This document shows positions 45,774 through 58,165 of a stretch of 64,000 nt of DNA, in pieces. The notes beneath the pieces are model-generated. The model did not search any database and had not been told where the DNA came from. It worked only from the letters and a program-made list of their open reading frames with translations. The position numbers and the translations under genes are program-made. Source of the stretch: Spinacia oleracea (taxonomy: Eukaryota > Streptophyta > Magnoliopsida > Caryophyllales > Amaranthaceae); assembly GCF_020520425.1 (NCBI RefSeq), contig NC_079492.1:117587157-117651156 (forward strand), given 5' to 3'. Every line of letters begins with the position of its first letter. The stretch's first letter is position 1.

Positions 45774-48259
45774 TAAAGGAATTACTAAAGTATTACCGCC
45801 ACCGTGATAACGGTTAAGGCTATTACCAGAATTACGCAGCGGAATTAAATGTCAACTAACTTTTAATAACATAATTAATGAAATACTGAGGCCTCCTACA
45901 ATTTGGAACCATAATGGCCCAAAACCCAAAGTTAAATAATTCAAATGTTTCAAACATAGTTAAAGTAAAGTTAAATAGTTCAAAGTACGAAAACATGCAA
46001 CTCTCTCTATTATCCCAAACCACATGATTCCGATCTACCAACCTGCTATTTTATTCTACTCCCCATCAATGCAAGTGCAAATGATAGATCATAATAGGGT
46101 CATTAAGGCAAAGGCCATGACCAAAACACACAAAGCACGTAGTCAGCAAAAGTTGAGTACTTACAAGCATAAGGTGAATGAAACTAAAACATGCATCACT
46201 CACTAAGTACTAATCAACATGCAAAAGCCATACAATAATAAACAATCAATCATGAATACAAGACTCGACTCTTGATTCACAATTCAATTAGAATAAGCTT
46301 CGAACGGGCCAAAAGAATATCCACAAAGGGAAAAAGTGATGGGAGCCAACCATACACCAAATATATAATAATAAAATCGGGCCATACCGAGTGTCGGGCC
46401 ATACCGACGGAATTCCTGCGCATAATATAAATGAAACAACGTCTTGTATCATTAGTAGGAGTACGAGCTTTCCGGCAAGACTCCCCCCATTGTTCATACT
46501 CAAGGTATATAGGTATATATGTTCCAAGAGTTTTGAAGCTTGTTCTGGTTGCACTTTACGTTTATTAATATTTTATTAAAAAGGCGAACTTAAGACTCAC
46601 CAACGTGCACACATACAGTTAATAAACAACAACCAAAACAATCTTATTTTAAATGCTTTAGGACTCGTGAGCAAGACACTTGTGGAATTACTACCATGTT
46701 CCTCCTCACCAAAGTGAGACTCCACATCATGCACATTAACATGAGGGTTGTGCCCTTGCACGACAAATCCTAATTTATTTCATACATAATATTCCCAACT
46801 GAACCCTACATGTGAGGTGGCTTACGTGAGCTAACCCTTCACATGTGGTAAAATAAATAGTACAACGAAGTACGAATAATTGGCTCAAAGTATGCTAGAC
46901 ATCCCGTACAATAGCATACAAATAAATAATCCATCCCTTGCATGTGAAATAAACCATACATGCATAAATATTGAACAACATGATTGACAATGAAAGCCAT
47001 ACTCATAATAATTCCAACATGCTTGTTCAACAATTAATCCAATAAATCCAACATCACAAATCACATGCTCGTTCACCAAAATAAACATGATTCCACATAA
47101 TGTAATTCACATCATCAACAATCATGTAATGTCATTGACAAAAAGGTGTGGTCGTCCTAGACTTGTACGTACCTTGAATACCTAAGCCCGTAGGGGCCAC
47201 TTTGCAATAACGAACACTCAACTAGAAATCACCTCCTATCATCAAAATAGTAAAACTTAAATTATTTCCATGTTCATTAAATTTCCAGCAACTTTATAAA
47301 ATTTAAAACCTCCTTTAAACTTTAGAATTCAATCGTTTTTCAATAATCAAACCGTCTCAATTTGCAAAATTAATCCCTAGTACGAAAACATACGTTTTCC
47401 GCCTTTAAAATCAATAAAACTCAACACTTTAAACCTTTATTCAAATCTGAAAATATAATTGATCATCATAATTAAAATCATCACCTAATTATGCTAATAA
47501 TTGACTCATTTGGTCTAGGTTAAAACCCTAACTTGAAAATCCCAATAACACTAGTTTATTATCATAAAAATCAATGCTTTATTCAATAAACAAATCTGAA
47601 AATTCATCCTTTAATAATTAAAACAAGCCTAATGAATCACAACACACAAATCCTCAAACCACGGTATTCATAACCGGTTCCCAGCATTTTATTTACCCAA
47701 AACAATACTAATATAATAATTTAAAATACGGAATTTAAATAGAATAGGTAAGGAAGAAGAGAATTATACCAATCCGGCCTATAGCACGGAACAACCACGA
47801 ATTAATGTGATTGGGCGAAAAGAGATTGGAAAAACGAACACGAACAACACACACACACACACACGTCCATGTGTGTGCGCGCAGCAAGGGGCCACGATCA
47901 GCGACAGGCGCGAGCGAGAGAGGGGGCGCGCGCGCGCTGGGCGCGAAGGAGAGAGCGAGAGGGCAAGAGAGGGTGTGGGTGTGCGATGCACACGAAGCAA
48001 CAACACAGAAGCACAACACCAGCAGCTATCGCGCTGGCTGGGCGGGCTGCGAGAGAAGAAGGGCGAGAGTGTGTGTGGGCGAGAGGCGGGCACGAGGGCA
48101 CGAGGCCGTGCGGGCGTGCGGGTGCCGCACGAGGGCACGAAGCCTTGAGGGCGTGCGGGTGCCGAGCAAAGAGAGAGGAGGGGAGAGATGGAGTGAGGGG
48201 CAAGAAAAACAAAAGAGGGTTTATGAATTTTAGGGGCTCATTTAATGATGGGGGAGTCC

Positions 48260-48267
48260 TATTTATA
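48260..48267 (-). promoter_or_regulatory. TATA box of the Tekay 5' LTR
   Basis: TATAAATA on the minus strand in CCTATAAATAGG, conserved in the other LTR at 35997-36004, and placed to start transcription leftward. Confidence 0.7.
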
Positions 48268-48623
48268 GGCTCCCTAATCCCTTGATGGGCTAGGCTTAGG
48301 ATATTTGAGTTGGGCTTAGGAATTAAATGAATTGGGCTAGCTTAGGATTTAAATTAAATACTATTGATTGGGCTCGTCTAGTAAAACGAATTGGACTTTT
48401 CATTTAAAACCCGAAGCTTTAAAAATCATTTGCAACTCATTTAATTTCCCGACTCAAGAATTAAATTCGTTTCGTAATTAATTAAAATAATAAATATTCT
48501 AATTAATTAAAATACATTAAATAAAATGCATTTAAATATCATTTAAATGATAATAAATCGTAAAATGCTTTATAAATATAATAAAATATACTTATAAATA
48601 TTATAAAAATACGAGGTATTACA

Positions 48624-48770
48624 TTATCAAATGCAGGAGGGTAATTCAGTGCTTCTGGATGATGTCTAATCGAATGAAAGGGTTTGGGCGGTTGTGTCTC
48701 CTAATTTACTTTAGCGCATTTAATCCGTTCATTACGCTTTTCAAAGCGTATTACAACACTCCCCCTTGAA
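48624..48770 (-). repeat. Right half of the split copia LTR
   Basis: On the minus strand the motif TTCAAGGGGGAG (a copia-style polypurine tract) is followed by TGTTGTAATACGC, which looks like the start of a 3' LTR. It runs to the Tekay target site at 48624-48628 and continues at 33448-33317. The other LTR of this element is not in the window, so the assignment is inference. Confidence 0.45.
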
Positions 48771-49200
48771 CGGATTGTAATATGAGGAACTAAAAACATA
48801 AAAGAAAAAGTACATTTTGTTTATTGGCTTTACATTTTCTGCCTCATTAAAACCTTACCAAGAAAAATCCAGTGGGATAAAAACTTGGACGAAGGAAAAA
48901 GAGTTCAGAGAACATAAGGCTCCCCTGTAGGGGAATACAGTTAAATACATATAACATGTGTGGAAGATCCCCAAAGGCAGGAAACATGTATAAAGCACAG
49001 ATTAAGCAAACTGACATTCGAAGCGTGTTTTCCCGAGTTTAGTATCAACGAACACGAACAAAGAACTTTATTGTCGTTCCTCTTTTTGGTTCACCGACAC
49101 GTTCAGATCCGTCTTGATAATCGTAGCTTAGACAATATTCAAGAGTGTTTGCTTTTGGGAAGAACAGTTTTGTGTAGAGAGCAAACCTGAAACTACGTAA
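48771..49200 (-). mobile_element. Copia 3' internal remnant
   Basis: The minus strand carries CCTTCGTCCAAGTTTTTATC, then CCCACTGGATTTTTCTTGG, ahead of the polypurine tract. This text is typical of the stretch between RNase H and the 3' LTR in several plant copia families. No polymerase sequence of this element remains. Confidence 0.45.
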
Positions 49201-49954
49201 TTTCAGAATTAGGTTTAGGGTTGGAAAAACTAATTAGTGAGTGTGGAATATAACCTATGTTATATTTGTGTAACCGGCCAAGACACAAGGCCTTGACCGG
49301 CCACACACTCACACTCACCGCAAGCCACATCCACACGCAAGCCCATCGAAGGCCGAAGCCCACAACAACCGAGCAGCAGCGATGGGCCGCGGGCGTCGCT
49401 TTCTTTGCTCGCTGCTTGCTGCCCCTTGTGCGCGCACACTTGTGCCGCGGGCTGGCTTGCTTGCTGCGCGCAAGCTTGCTGGCTCGTTAGGCCTTGCGCG
49501 CATGCACGCTTGGCTTGACGGGCCGGTAGCTTTGTTGCGGCTTGTATTGGCGACTAACGCCTTACGGCTATTATTTATCGTATCGTACACGACGAATCAC
49601 GGTCGAACGACACGATTATTCGTTTCGCCCAACTTACAAATATTCGCGATACGATATACGATTCCGATGCAAGGTCGTATCGTATATTATGTTTTTCCGA
49701 ACTAATTCCCGAAAAGTTATTAAATGAATTTCAGATTCATTTAATCCGGTGATCTGTTACATGGCATTGGTGTGACCTTATAGGTTCAGTCAAGAGTAAG
49801 TTGGGGGCCTAATATAGATTAGAACTCACTGATCGGAAGCATTGCTTCAGCTAGCTGTTTCTATCACTTGATCTCACTGAATTAATTGTTCGTAATTAAT
49901 CTGAACCTTGGTATTAGACTTAATGCACCTTGGGTGAAGGACACATTTCCTTCA
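49201..49954 (-). repeat. Probable 3' LTR of the Angela-like copia element
   Basis: The minus strand reads a purine tract GAGAAGTGGGAGAC and then TGAAGGAAATGTGTCC, a plausible polypurine tract/LTR boundary at 49954/49955. The left boundary is not certain. The interval contains a GC-rich part at 49300-49550. Confidence 0.5.
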
Positions 49955-50189
49955 GTCTCCCACTTCTCATTCAGACAAGTGTGCATTAACATTCCTTTGT
50001 CGCTTAGTGTTACTTGATGAACATAAGGTAAGATCCAAGCCATCCTTATTAGGTCCAGAAGTGTTTCTCGGATTACTGAGTTCAACTGTTAAACTTTTAC
50101 AGAAGGTTAAGCCTTAACCATTATGACATTTCCATTCATGAATAAAAAAGCATTTGCAAACAGAAAATGCAAATGGTTCAACAAAAAAA

Positions 50190-50329
50190 ATGTTGTATTG
50201 AATTAATCTCGACGATTGAATAAAAATGGGCTATTATGATTTCAAAGAAGCCGCTATGGTGAAATTGGTAGACACGCTGCTCTTAGGAAGCAGTGCGAGA
50301 GCATCTCGGTTCGAGTCCGAGTCGCGGTG
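50190..50329 (+). other. Nuclear plastid DNA insert (NUPT)
   Basis: The 60 bp before the tRNA, including tctcgacgattgaat and atgggctattatgat, and the tRNA itself match what I recall of the plastid region upstream of trnL-UAG. The flanks are copia sequence, so this is plastid DNA in the nucleus. The left boundary is approximate. Confidence 0.75.
50250..50329 (+). tRNA. trnL-UAG: Plastid-derived tRNA-Leu(UAG), degenerate
   Basis: An 80-bp sequence from gccgctatggtgaaattgg to tcgcggtg. The anticodon stem-loop has TAG in ctctTAGgaag, a long class II variable arm is present and the T loop is ggttcgagtcc. The 5' acceptor strand is gccgcta, but the 3' strand reads tcgcggt instead of tagcggc, giving two mispairs. 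It is a plastid gene copy and is unlikely to be used in the nucleus. Confidence 0.85.
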
Positions 50330-50490
50330 GTGGATCTCATTGTGAAAGACCTATTACTGGATAATTCATGGGTAGAGCCAAAAAGTTTGAACTGTACAAG
50401 TTATTAATAAGATTCTGGAAATGAAGTAAAAGGCTCCGGTGTATAGAGAGGACCTCACCGTTTAAAAAGTAACCATAGAAACGAAGGAAC
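50330..50490. other. Possible second plastid segment joined to the trnL copy
   Basis: Homology to trnL stops at about 50325 and a different sequence begins (catgggtagagcc, ggctccggtgtatagag, aaccatagaaacgaagg). It resembles plastid intergenic sequence in my memory, but I cannot place it. If so, two distant plastid pieces were fused before or during insertion. Confidence 0.35.
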
Positions 50491-51170
50491 TCACTATTCA
50501 CGGCCATGCATTTTCACAGTATCTAACTCTCCGAGAGGCCTTGTTACACAACAACACCATATCCTATCAAAGATAGGAGGAAAATCCATTCTTGCAATCT
50601 ATGAACACTCACTTTGATTCATAGTACGCCCAATAACTACTTTTATAGCCTCCTTTTACGGTGCGACGTTTTGCTAGCATTAGAGCGAACTAATTCTCAA
50701 ACGAGCAATCATAATTACTCATGTTCTGAGGAATGGTTATAATCACCATTAATGAGAACTGCTTATGACATGACTTTAATCTCTTAAAGTGTTCTCATGG
50801 TCAATTCGATACAAGATCCAATAAGTATCTATGCAAAAGATTCTGACATCCAGTCAATCTAGTTCAAGAAACCGAACGACAAATATACTTGCAATCCAAT
50901 CTTCATTAGTCATTGGTCGTCCACCTTTCAATGAACTGGATTAGGGATCCTTTGTGACTTCAATATTCAAGTTCACTTATGGGTGTTTCTTTGTCGAAGA
51001 ATCCATCTTGACATCCCATTTGAATGTTTTGAATCACATGGACTTTTCATTTAATAAAACCAAATTAAATGAATATGAAATAAAAAATTTCACAAATATG
51101 AAATGGTTAAACCAATTGTTTTAAACACATATCTAACAGATGTTCTAAAACAAAACTTAGAAAATCAAAG

Positions 51171-52660
51171 TCATTCTCCAATATGCTTGATTCCCATGGT
51201 TGCTACATGTGCGTTGTGCTTCACTTGTGGCAAAGGTTTAGTCAATGGATCCGCGACGTTGTCGTCGGTTCCAACCTTGCAAATCTCGATTTCTTTCCTT
51301 TCAACGATTTCTCGAAGTATATGAAATTTCCGCAGTACGTGCTTGGACTTCTGGTGGCTCCTAGGCTCCTTTGTATGGGAAATGGCTCCGCTATTGTCGC
51401 AATACAAAGTCATTGGTCATTTAATGGACGGGACAACCCCAAGTTCTTCGATGAACTTCCGAATCCAAACAGCTTCCTTTGTTGCTTCTGAGGCAGCAAT
51501 GTACCCGGCTTCTCTGTAGAATCCGCAACAGTACTTTGCTTAGCACTTTTCCAGCTTACTGCTCCGCCATTAAGGCAGAACACAAAACCAGACTGTGATC
51601 TGAAATCATCTCTGTTGGTTTGAAAGCTTGCGTCCGCATAGCCCTTAACAATCAACTCATCTGTACCACCATAGACCAGAAACTGATCCATAGTCCTTTT
51701 AAGGTACTTTAGGATATTCTTGGCAGCAGTCCAATGAGTCTCACCTGGTTCTGACTGGTACCTGCTCGATGCACTGAGTGCGAACGAAACATTCGGCCTT
51801 GTACAAATCATAACATACATGATGGATCCAATAGCCGAAGCGTATGGAATTCCACTCATCTTTCTATGCTCATCAGATGTCTTGGGACACTGAGTCTTGC
51901 TTAGATATGTGCCATGTGTCATGGGTAGATGACCTCTCTTGACTTCCATCATATTGAACCTAGCTAGCACTTTGTCAATGTAAGTGCTCTGGCTTAGTCC
52001 AATCACCCTCTTAGATCTATCCCTATAGATCTTGATGCCTAATATGTACTTTGCCTCTCCTAAGTCCTTCATTGATAAACACTTTCCAAGCCAAGTCTTT
52101 ACAGACTCCAACATAGAAATGTCGTTTCCAATAAGTATAGCATGTCAACTACATACAAGACTAGGAATGCAATTTTACTCCCACTGACCTTCTTGTATAC
52201 ACAAGATTCGTCCTGATTCTTGATGAAGCCAAACTTATTGACTACTTCATCAAATCATTTGTTCCAGCTCCTTGATGCCTGCTTTAATCCATAAATGGAT
52301 TTCTTAAGCTTACATAACTTTCCTTGATTCTTTTGATTGACAAAACCCTCCGGCTGTGTTATAAACACAATCTCTTCAAGAACACCATTCAAAAAGGCAG
52401 TTTTGACATCCATTTGCCATATTTCATAGTCATGAAACGCGACAATCGCAAGGATTATCCAAATAGACTTAAGTATAGCGACTGGAGAAAAGGTTTCATC
52501 GTAGTCAACACCGTGAACTTGCCTGTAACCTTTTGCTACCAATCTAGCCTTGTATATGTATACAATTCCATCTTTGTCTTTCTTCAATTTGAAGACCCAT
52601 TTGCATCCGATAGGTGTAAACCCATCCGGCAAATCTACCAAATCCCAGACTTGCAACAAC
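51171..52660 (-). pseudogene. Copia RT-RNase H remnant
   Basis: RT fragments: VWDLVDLPDGFTPIGCKWVF, MDVKTAFLNGVLEEIVFI and KSIYGLKQASRSWNK (52660-52255). After a frame change come KDLGEAKYILGIKIYRDR and SQSTYIDKVLARFN. The catalytic YVDD reads YVVD (52146-52157) and is followed by a frameshift. RNase H keeps GGAVSWKSAKQSTVADST, then another frameshift near 51513 and a TGA before MTLYCDNSGAISH. At least three disruptions and a lost catalytic Asp make it inactive. The wording of these motifs fits the Angela/Tork copia group. Confidence 0.85.
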
Positions 52661-52689
52661 ATACTTCCTGAGAAAATAACAAACATGAA

Positions 52690-54780
52690 AGTAAAAATCA
52701 GTTAAAACAATAATTAAGATCTTTGAATTAACAATCCTCAGATCCTCACTTCTCAATGCAAATAAAAAATACCCAATTTGGAAACTATAAAATTCCACCA
52801 TGAACAAACCCACATTAATTTCTCACTAAAAAACCTAAAAATTCCAAAATTGGTAAAATTTGAGCTAAAAATCAAATATTTGCCTCCGAAAAGAGACAAG
52901 AAAGACAACAAACTCACATTATGGATCTCGGAGTCGACTCGGAGGGCGCCAAAGCAGGCGGTGACGATGGCTCCGACGAAGAGATCTAGAGGCGACTTTG
53001 AATACCCTGAAAAGGCATAATTTTAGAATCTCCGATGAAGCCTTTCTTGCTATACCTAATCCCCCAACTCAACTGGCAGTGCCAGCTATATATGAACCAC
53101 CACCAGTGGGTCCGAACCGGAACCCACATCCACGCCTTATTGAGCGTGGCCAGCTAGAATAATAGGTTTTGTACTAATCAATTTAATTTTAGATGGTGAT
53201 GGAGAAAATGGGGGGTTTTAATGGAGAGAGAACGCTGCAAAAGAAGCCACAACAGACAAGGAAACGAAGAAAGGAGGGGGGAACAAAGAGATAACGATCA
53301 AGGGTAGAAGTGTAATTGCACATGCATACGGGTAGATCGGTCAAAACACTATTCTTAAGAAAATTCTAGATTTTTTAAGAAGGATTTTAGGGGCATAATG
53401 GTCTTTATACTATTATAAAGAGACACCTCTTGCTTTTATAAGGGTTTATGATGTAATCTTGGTGTATGATAGCATTTGCTAGTTGTTGTGATTTTATGTC
53501 TTTGCTTGAGATGAGTTTATGAGCACATTAGATGGACTTAGGTTGGTCTTGTTTGTTTGTTTGTTGCCTTGTTCCATACCCAAGGAAAAGTGTGATAAAT
53601 GGACTATGGTTGTTCTCCTAGATAGCCATTGAGCACGGAGCTGTTGACACCGGAAATGCTCCATTTTACACGGGAAGGCGTATGTTCTTCGTCTTGACTT
53701 GAGGAGAGTGGCTATAGTGTGTTTTGAGCTTCATTTATATTTGTCTTTGTTTCACCGTGACCATCGGGGACCTAGGTTGAAAGTCGGAAATACAACTTTA
53801 AATTCTTTGAACCACACTGTGACCATCGGGTGAAAATTGCTTGTGCTAGTGCGCAATAGCCCCCTAGATTTGCAAGTAAATCACTTTGTGTTTATGTATG
53901 AGTGGAGTATTAGAGACTTTCATTTTCTATAGCTATACTAGGATGAATCCCTCTTTCCTAGACCTATCCATTAGCATAGATTACACCGCTCGTGCGAGTT
54001 TATTTGAAGTAAAGTGTGCTAGTAGTTGCATGTTTGTAGCTAGTATAGAAGAAACTTTATCCCTGAGAGTTCATCCCCTTACTTACCCTTTGTCTACTAT
54101 ATTTATTGTAGTATCATAATAAGATCGAGTTAAGTGGAATTATTATATTTACCACTTTGATGAGCTTTCAATATAACGACTATTGAGAGACCATCAACGG
54201 TGAAGGTTAAAGGTAATCCACCCCTTTATAGATTGATCATGGCATGTGCGGGCATTGGTGAGCTTGGACCACACATAAAAAACAGAATATGCATAGCATT
54301 TTCAAGCACTATTGGGCAAAATGGACAAGAAGAGCACAGGATCATGGTTCTGTTTGCAGGCGACCTTTAATTCAAGTAGAGTATAATTTCATTAGACTTA
54401 TTTAGAAAAAAATATATAAGGGCAATTTTGATATTTACAAAATTTCTTAATTTTTATGCCCAATTCAAATGGTTCAAGTAAAAAATTGGAGGAATTATAT
54501 TATTTTTATAATCTATAAACAATTCTTTTTTTACCATACATAAACGCTAAATAAAAAAGGATATAAAATAGAATAAAATAAAAAAATTTTTTTGGGGATT
54601 TTTTTTTGAAGTTAGTGATACATGTTACTCCTGGTGTATGTTTTAGTACTCCGTATAATGTAATAGATTTTCTGATTAATAAAAAATTTATCATGATTTG
54701 TAAAGAAACTAGTAGTCTAGTGAATTATAATATTATTTGAGACCAAAAGCTAGAATTACTTCAGAGACTATATGTGGTTC
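52690..54780. other. Stretch without a recognised gene
   Basis: About 2.1 kb. A GC-richer part at 52920-53010 looks exon-like on the minus strand but is unidentified. Positions 53440-54200 are moderately repetitive (two copies of gtgaccatcggg at 53758 and 53819) and may be a decayed LTR. No other structure is evident. Confidence 0.5.
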
Positions 54781-55070
54781 CTCCCTCCGTATCTTTTTAA
54801 GAGATACATTTTCCTTATTAGGCCGTATCTTTTTAAGAAATACACTTTCTATTTTTGGCATGTCATGATCCCACTTTTAATTATATTAATCTTTCGCTCC
54901 CTTTCGTGATCCCCACGCTTACCTACATCATTTTAATATTCACCACTATCAATTTCTTACAATAAATAATAACTCAATACTCCATTTTCATCTTATTTAA
55001 ATAAATTTAACTCACCCTCTTAAGATTACGTACTGGTCAAAGTATATCTCTTAAAAAGATATAGAGGGAG
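54781..55070. mobile_element. Stowaway MITE, 290 bp
   Basis: The left end reads ctccctccgtatctttttaa; the right end in reverse reads ctccctctatatctttttaa. TA follows the right end; the left TA has changed to TC. Confidence 0.8.
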
Positions 55071-55665
55071 TATAAATTCAAGAAATTTATGGTTGATATT
55101 TATATTACTCCGTCCGTTCCATTTTATTTTATACACTTTTCGTTTCTAGTATCCCATTTTAATCTTTACGTTAATAAACTTTCCTTTTATATTGTATCAT
55201 AAATGTCTTAATATTCTCTCAAAAAATCGTGCAACTGATTATTTTTATTAATTAAAATCATTGGACACTATGCTTTTCACATTTTCTCGTTGAGATATTA
55301 CATCTCACATTCTTTACACTTGTCGGACTCGGCTGGAAGTATCAGACACAACCATTTTATCAAAAATTTACATGATTTTTGTTCAAAATGAAGTTTCATA
55401 CCCACCGTCCAGAGTCGAGCATGCGACACAAGTACTTGAGGAAAATCGAAGAGTTCCAAGTAACAGTTCTCAGGTGTGCAATAATTCAAGACCATTTCCA
55501 TTTACTGTTAAATTTCATGTTTCAGAATAAGAGCTACTACACATAAAATGCATGCTTTTTACAAATCATACTACTGGGTATAACTTTTACTTCACATAGC
55601 ATCACCAATTCAAATGATGAGAATAGGCGCAACAGATAAAAGAGGTAAAAGAAGTAAAAAGAAAA
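55071..55665. other. Intergenic DNA with a lone Stowaway-like end
   Basis: Starts with tactccgtccgttcc at about 55106, resembling one Stowaway terminus; no matching end was found. The rest is AT-rich and probably includes the 3' UTR of the hydrolase gene ending at 55666. Confidence 0.45.
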
Positions 55666-58165
55666 TCATGATGCTGTTATCAGCTTTGGTGTACCAGGTA
55701 ATGGTATATATTTTGCAGGTTCTTCGTTGAGCAAGAGAGCCCTTAAGATGGATTCGCATACTTCAGCATCATACACAATCAAATGTCCGCCATGAGGAAT
55801 TTCATGGTACTTGATCCAAGGCAACTCTCCCATCACATGTCTTTGAAGTTCAACTGGAACCACCTTATCTTCATAGCCTACCCATAGATGAACTGACCCC
55901 TCGTCTTTAGGAAATGGATTGTTTAGTTTCAATGGATCGAATTCCCATTTACTGAATCCTACCAGAATATCACCCCTCAGATTGTCAAACACACTTCTCT
56001 GCTCTATTTTGTTCTGTTAGGGGAAAGCAGAGAGACAATAACACCACTGTCACCATATAATTCATCAAGAAGGTAAAATTGCAAGTCCGAAAAACATAGG
56101 TCATGAAAACATTTCCAAAGATGTATGATTCTAAAATTAGGTATGTACCTCACTGAGAAGCTCGAATCCTGGGGTTCTTTTCAGAACTTCCTGATCTCGT
56201 TCACTGAAAAATACTGTGTTCTTCTCCATTACATTGGCCGAAGGAATACACTTTTGTGTCATCCACCAATATAGAAAGCCAGGCATATGTTTCAAAACAA
56301 AAAGACATATTTTAACAAGACCTTTTCTGAAATCATCTTTGATTAGGCTTTTAGGTAGAGAAGGCCAACGATAATTGACAACTGCAGCCACCAAAGCTAC
56401 ACCTTGCAGCCTGCACCAATATCATTTCATAGTCTGAAAGTTAGACAAGCCTTTTGTTGCAGGAAACAAACCTCAGGAAAACACAAAGCGATAAGCATTG
56501 ATAATTTCCCAGCCAAGTTACTACAAATCACAATAAAGGTCTTAAACAAGTTGTATCAGTTCCAATAAAGGTTGACCACCTAATTGTCAAGAACTTGAAA
56601 AAGGGCAGAAAAAGAAATTGAACAGGATTTCATTTGAAAAAAATTAGTATCAATTTACTGGTTTTAGACTCAGGCTTTGTTCTTTTCACCTTTCCAGGAA
56701 AATTAGTTCAGATTAGGGCTACTCAAACTCTAGTCACCACTTAAACACGTTCAAATTAACCATTTTTTCAAGTGACAAGAACTAAGTCCAAATCGCACAA
56801 ATGGCTTCAACTAGAGAATTCCATTTCTTACCACTAAGAAAATTATTGAGGACCTAATTAATCATGATTTAATCAACAGAGAAAATGCAACTCTTAGCAA
56901 CGAGTACTACTTGCCTGTGTGGTATATACTGGAGGCAACTCCAAGTAGGATATGATCCCATTGACACTCCAATCACATAGAACTTAGGTCCTAAGTCTAA
57001 CTGATCCGCTAGTTGCTCGATATCTAATGCTTCACTCTTTAGTGATCTTTGAGGATTTGGATCACTATCCGCGTAGCCTGCTCTATCATATAGCAGCATA
57101 TATATCTTCAAATCTTCAATTAGACCCTGAAAACTAAACCATTGTAAATCAAGATGATCTTGGCTCAAACAAACAATCAAACTACATCATTCATATTATG
57201 TGGTTCTGATTACTTCCCCCATTTAGTGTCAGCTGTCAAGTACTAGAATATCTTACCCAAATTTTAAGCATCTTTTAGGAGTTAGGACCAATTATTCAGC
57301 AAATTAGGGTACAAGGGAATATGCTTTATCTCAATGACACAATCATATTAACAAGCTGACATCTGAACTTCAAATCCAACACACAAAATCACAACCACCC
57401 AGAATCTATTTCTACTTCAAATCCACGGCAGAAAATTCACAAAAATAAAATATATTCCTGTATAAATGGGCAACTACCATGAAAAACGGATATTCTACTT
57501 CAAATTTACTCAAGAAAGTTGTAAAATTCAAAAGTAAATCGCACCCATTTCCTATTATCAAACATTCATCCAACTCTACTCCATTTCACATGCCAAGATT
57601 GATTATAAACCTATCAAGATTTAGATCCAAATTTTAAAAAATGATCAATAATCGGAAAAGGGTTTTAGATTATGTACTTGAGGTGCAGAAAAACTCATAT
57701 CTTTGCTGCTGCCAAATCCATGAACAATGATGATCTTGAAATTAGCTTCTTCTTTAGGAACCCCAGTTTCTCTGTAAGCCAATAATCTGCCATCTTTTAA
57801 TCTGATTCTGGGTGATGCAATTTCACATTCACTCTCATCCATTGACTTTGAAGTTCTCCTTCCACACTCTCCTCCTGAGATATTCCCCATCTGCAAATGC
57901 TGTTAAATAAGCTTTAATGTTGGATCTTTCAAATTGTACCCGTTATGAAGATAGGTATATTTTGCTGAAAGTATGAAATTTTGGTATCTTTTAATCTTGA
58001 TTGACTTACCTTATAAGTGTGTTTTTCAGGTTTTCGATCTTCAAATAAATGCAGTGGGGAAAAATATCCGGGTTTCCTTGTTTGTCTGGCGCCTTTTTGA
58101 CCAATTGTTGTTGTTGCCGACCTCCCTTTGCTTATACAGGCTGCGAAATAGTATAAAAAACGCAT
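55666..58165 (-). CDS. Alpha/beta hydrolase family protein, copy A
   Basis: Exons 58165-58010, 57890-57678, 57126-56915, 56410-56149 and 56013-55666 give 396 codons; all phases agree. The four core exons alone give 344 residues from an ATG at 57890. I include the extra first exon because it is in phase, ends in a GTAAGT donor, and carries an upstream in-frame ATG. Its 52 residues are basic and contain no membrane segment. Motifs: oxyanion-side VHGFGSSKD, DRAGYADSDPNP, nucleophile elbow GVSMGSYPTW, YWWMTQK, acid GYEDKVVP and catalytic HGGHL. The intron after exon 3 starts with GC (CACAG/GCAAGT). The family has relatives such as At2g36290 and At3g48410; the substrate is unknown. It heads a tandem cluster with 59362-61095 and 62491-63726. 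Confidence 0.85.

Larger units (their letters stand above)
33449..48623 (-). mobile_element. Ty3/gypsy Tekay/Del chromovirus with two nested insertions
   Basis: A minus-strand element of 15.2 kb including insertions. Left LTR 33449-36360 (2912 bp) and right LTR 45169-48623 (3455 bp, lengthened by a MITE) both start TGTAACACCC and end GGTATTACA. Target duplication ttatc flanks the element. An initiator-Met tRNA primer site, a leader ORF, gag, protease, RT, RNase H, integrase and a C-terminal chromodomain-like region are present. A Pack-MULE sits in the leader. The LTRs differ by scattered substitutions and small indels (for example a 9-bp difference near 34400 against 46669), so it is clearly older than the Tat element. 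Confidence 0.95.
45169..48623 (-). repeat. 5' LTR of the Tekay element, interrupted by a MITE
   Basis: Same structure as 33449-36360 with a 544-bp insertion plus target duplication near its left end. TATA box at 48260-48267 on the minus strand; GC-rich block at about 47850-48190. Confidence 0.95.
49955..52670 (-). mobile_element. Degraded Ty1/copia element, Angela-like, 5'-truncated
   Basis: Reverse transcriptase and RNase H remnants lie on the minus strand, followed leftward by about 1.2 kb of non-coding sequence with a plastid insert and a probable LTR. Homology ends abruptly near 52660, where the codons before VWDLVDLPDG are lost; gag, protease and integrase are absent. Confidence 0.75.

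Noticed and set aside
52921-53008. Exon-like minus-strand segment with a TTTTCAG acceptor and a GTGAGT donor, encoding SPLDLFVGAIVTACFGAL
   Set aside because: A single short exon with no matching neighbours. A faint likeness to a small membrane-complex protein could not be supported.
55298-55501. Minus-strand 67-codon frame downstream of hydrolase copy A
   Set aside because: No recognisable domain, outside the hydrolase exons; probably UTR or repeat.
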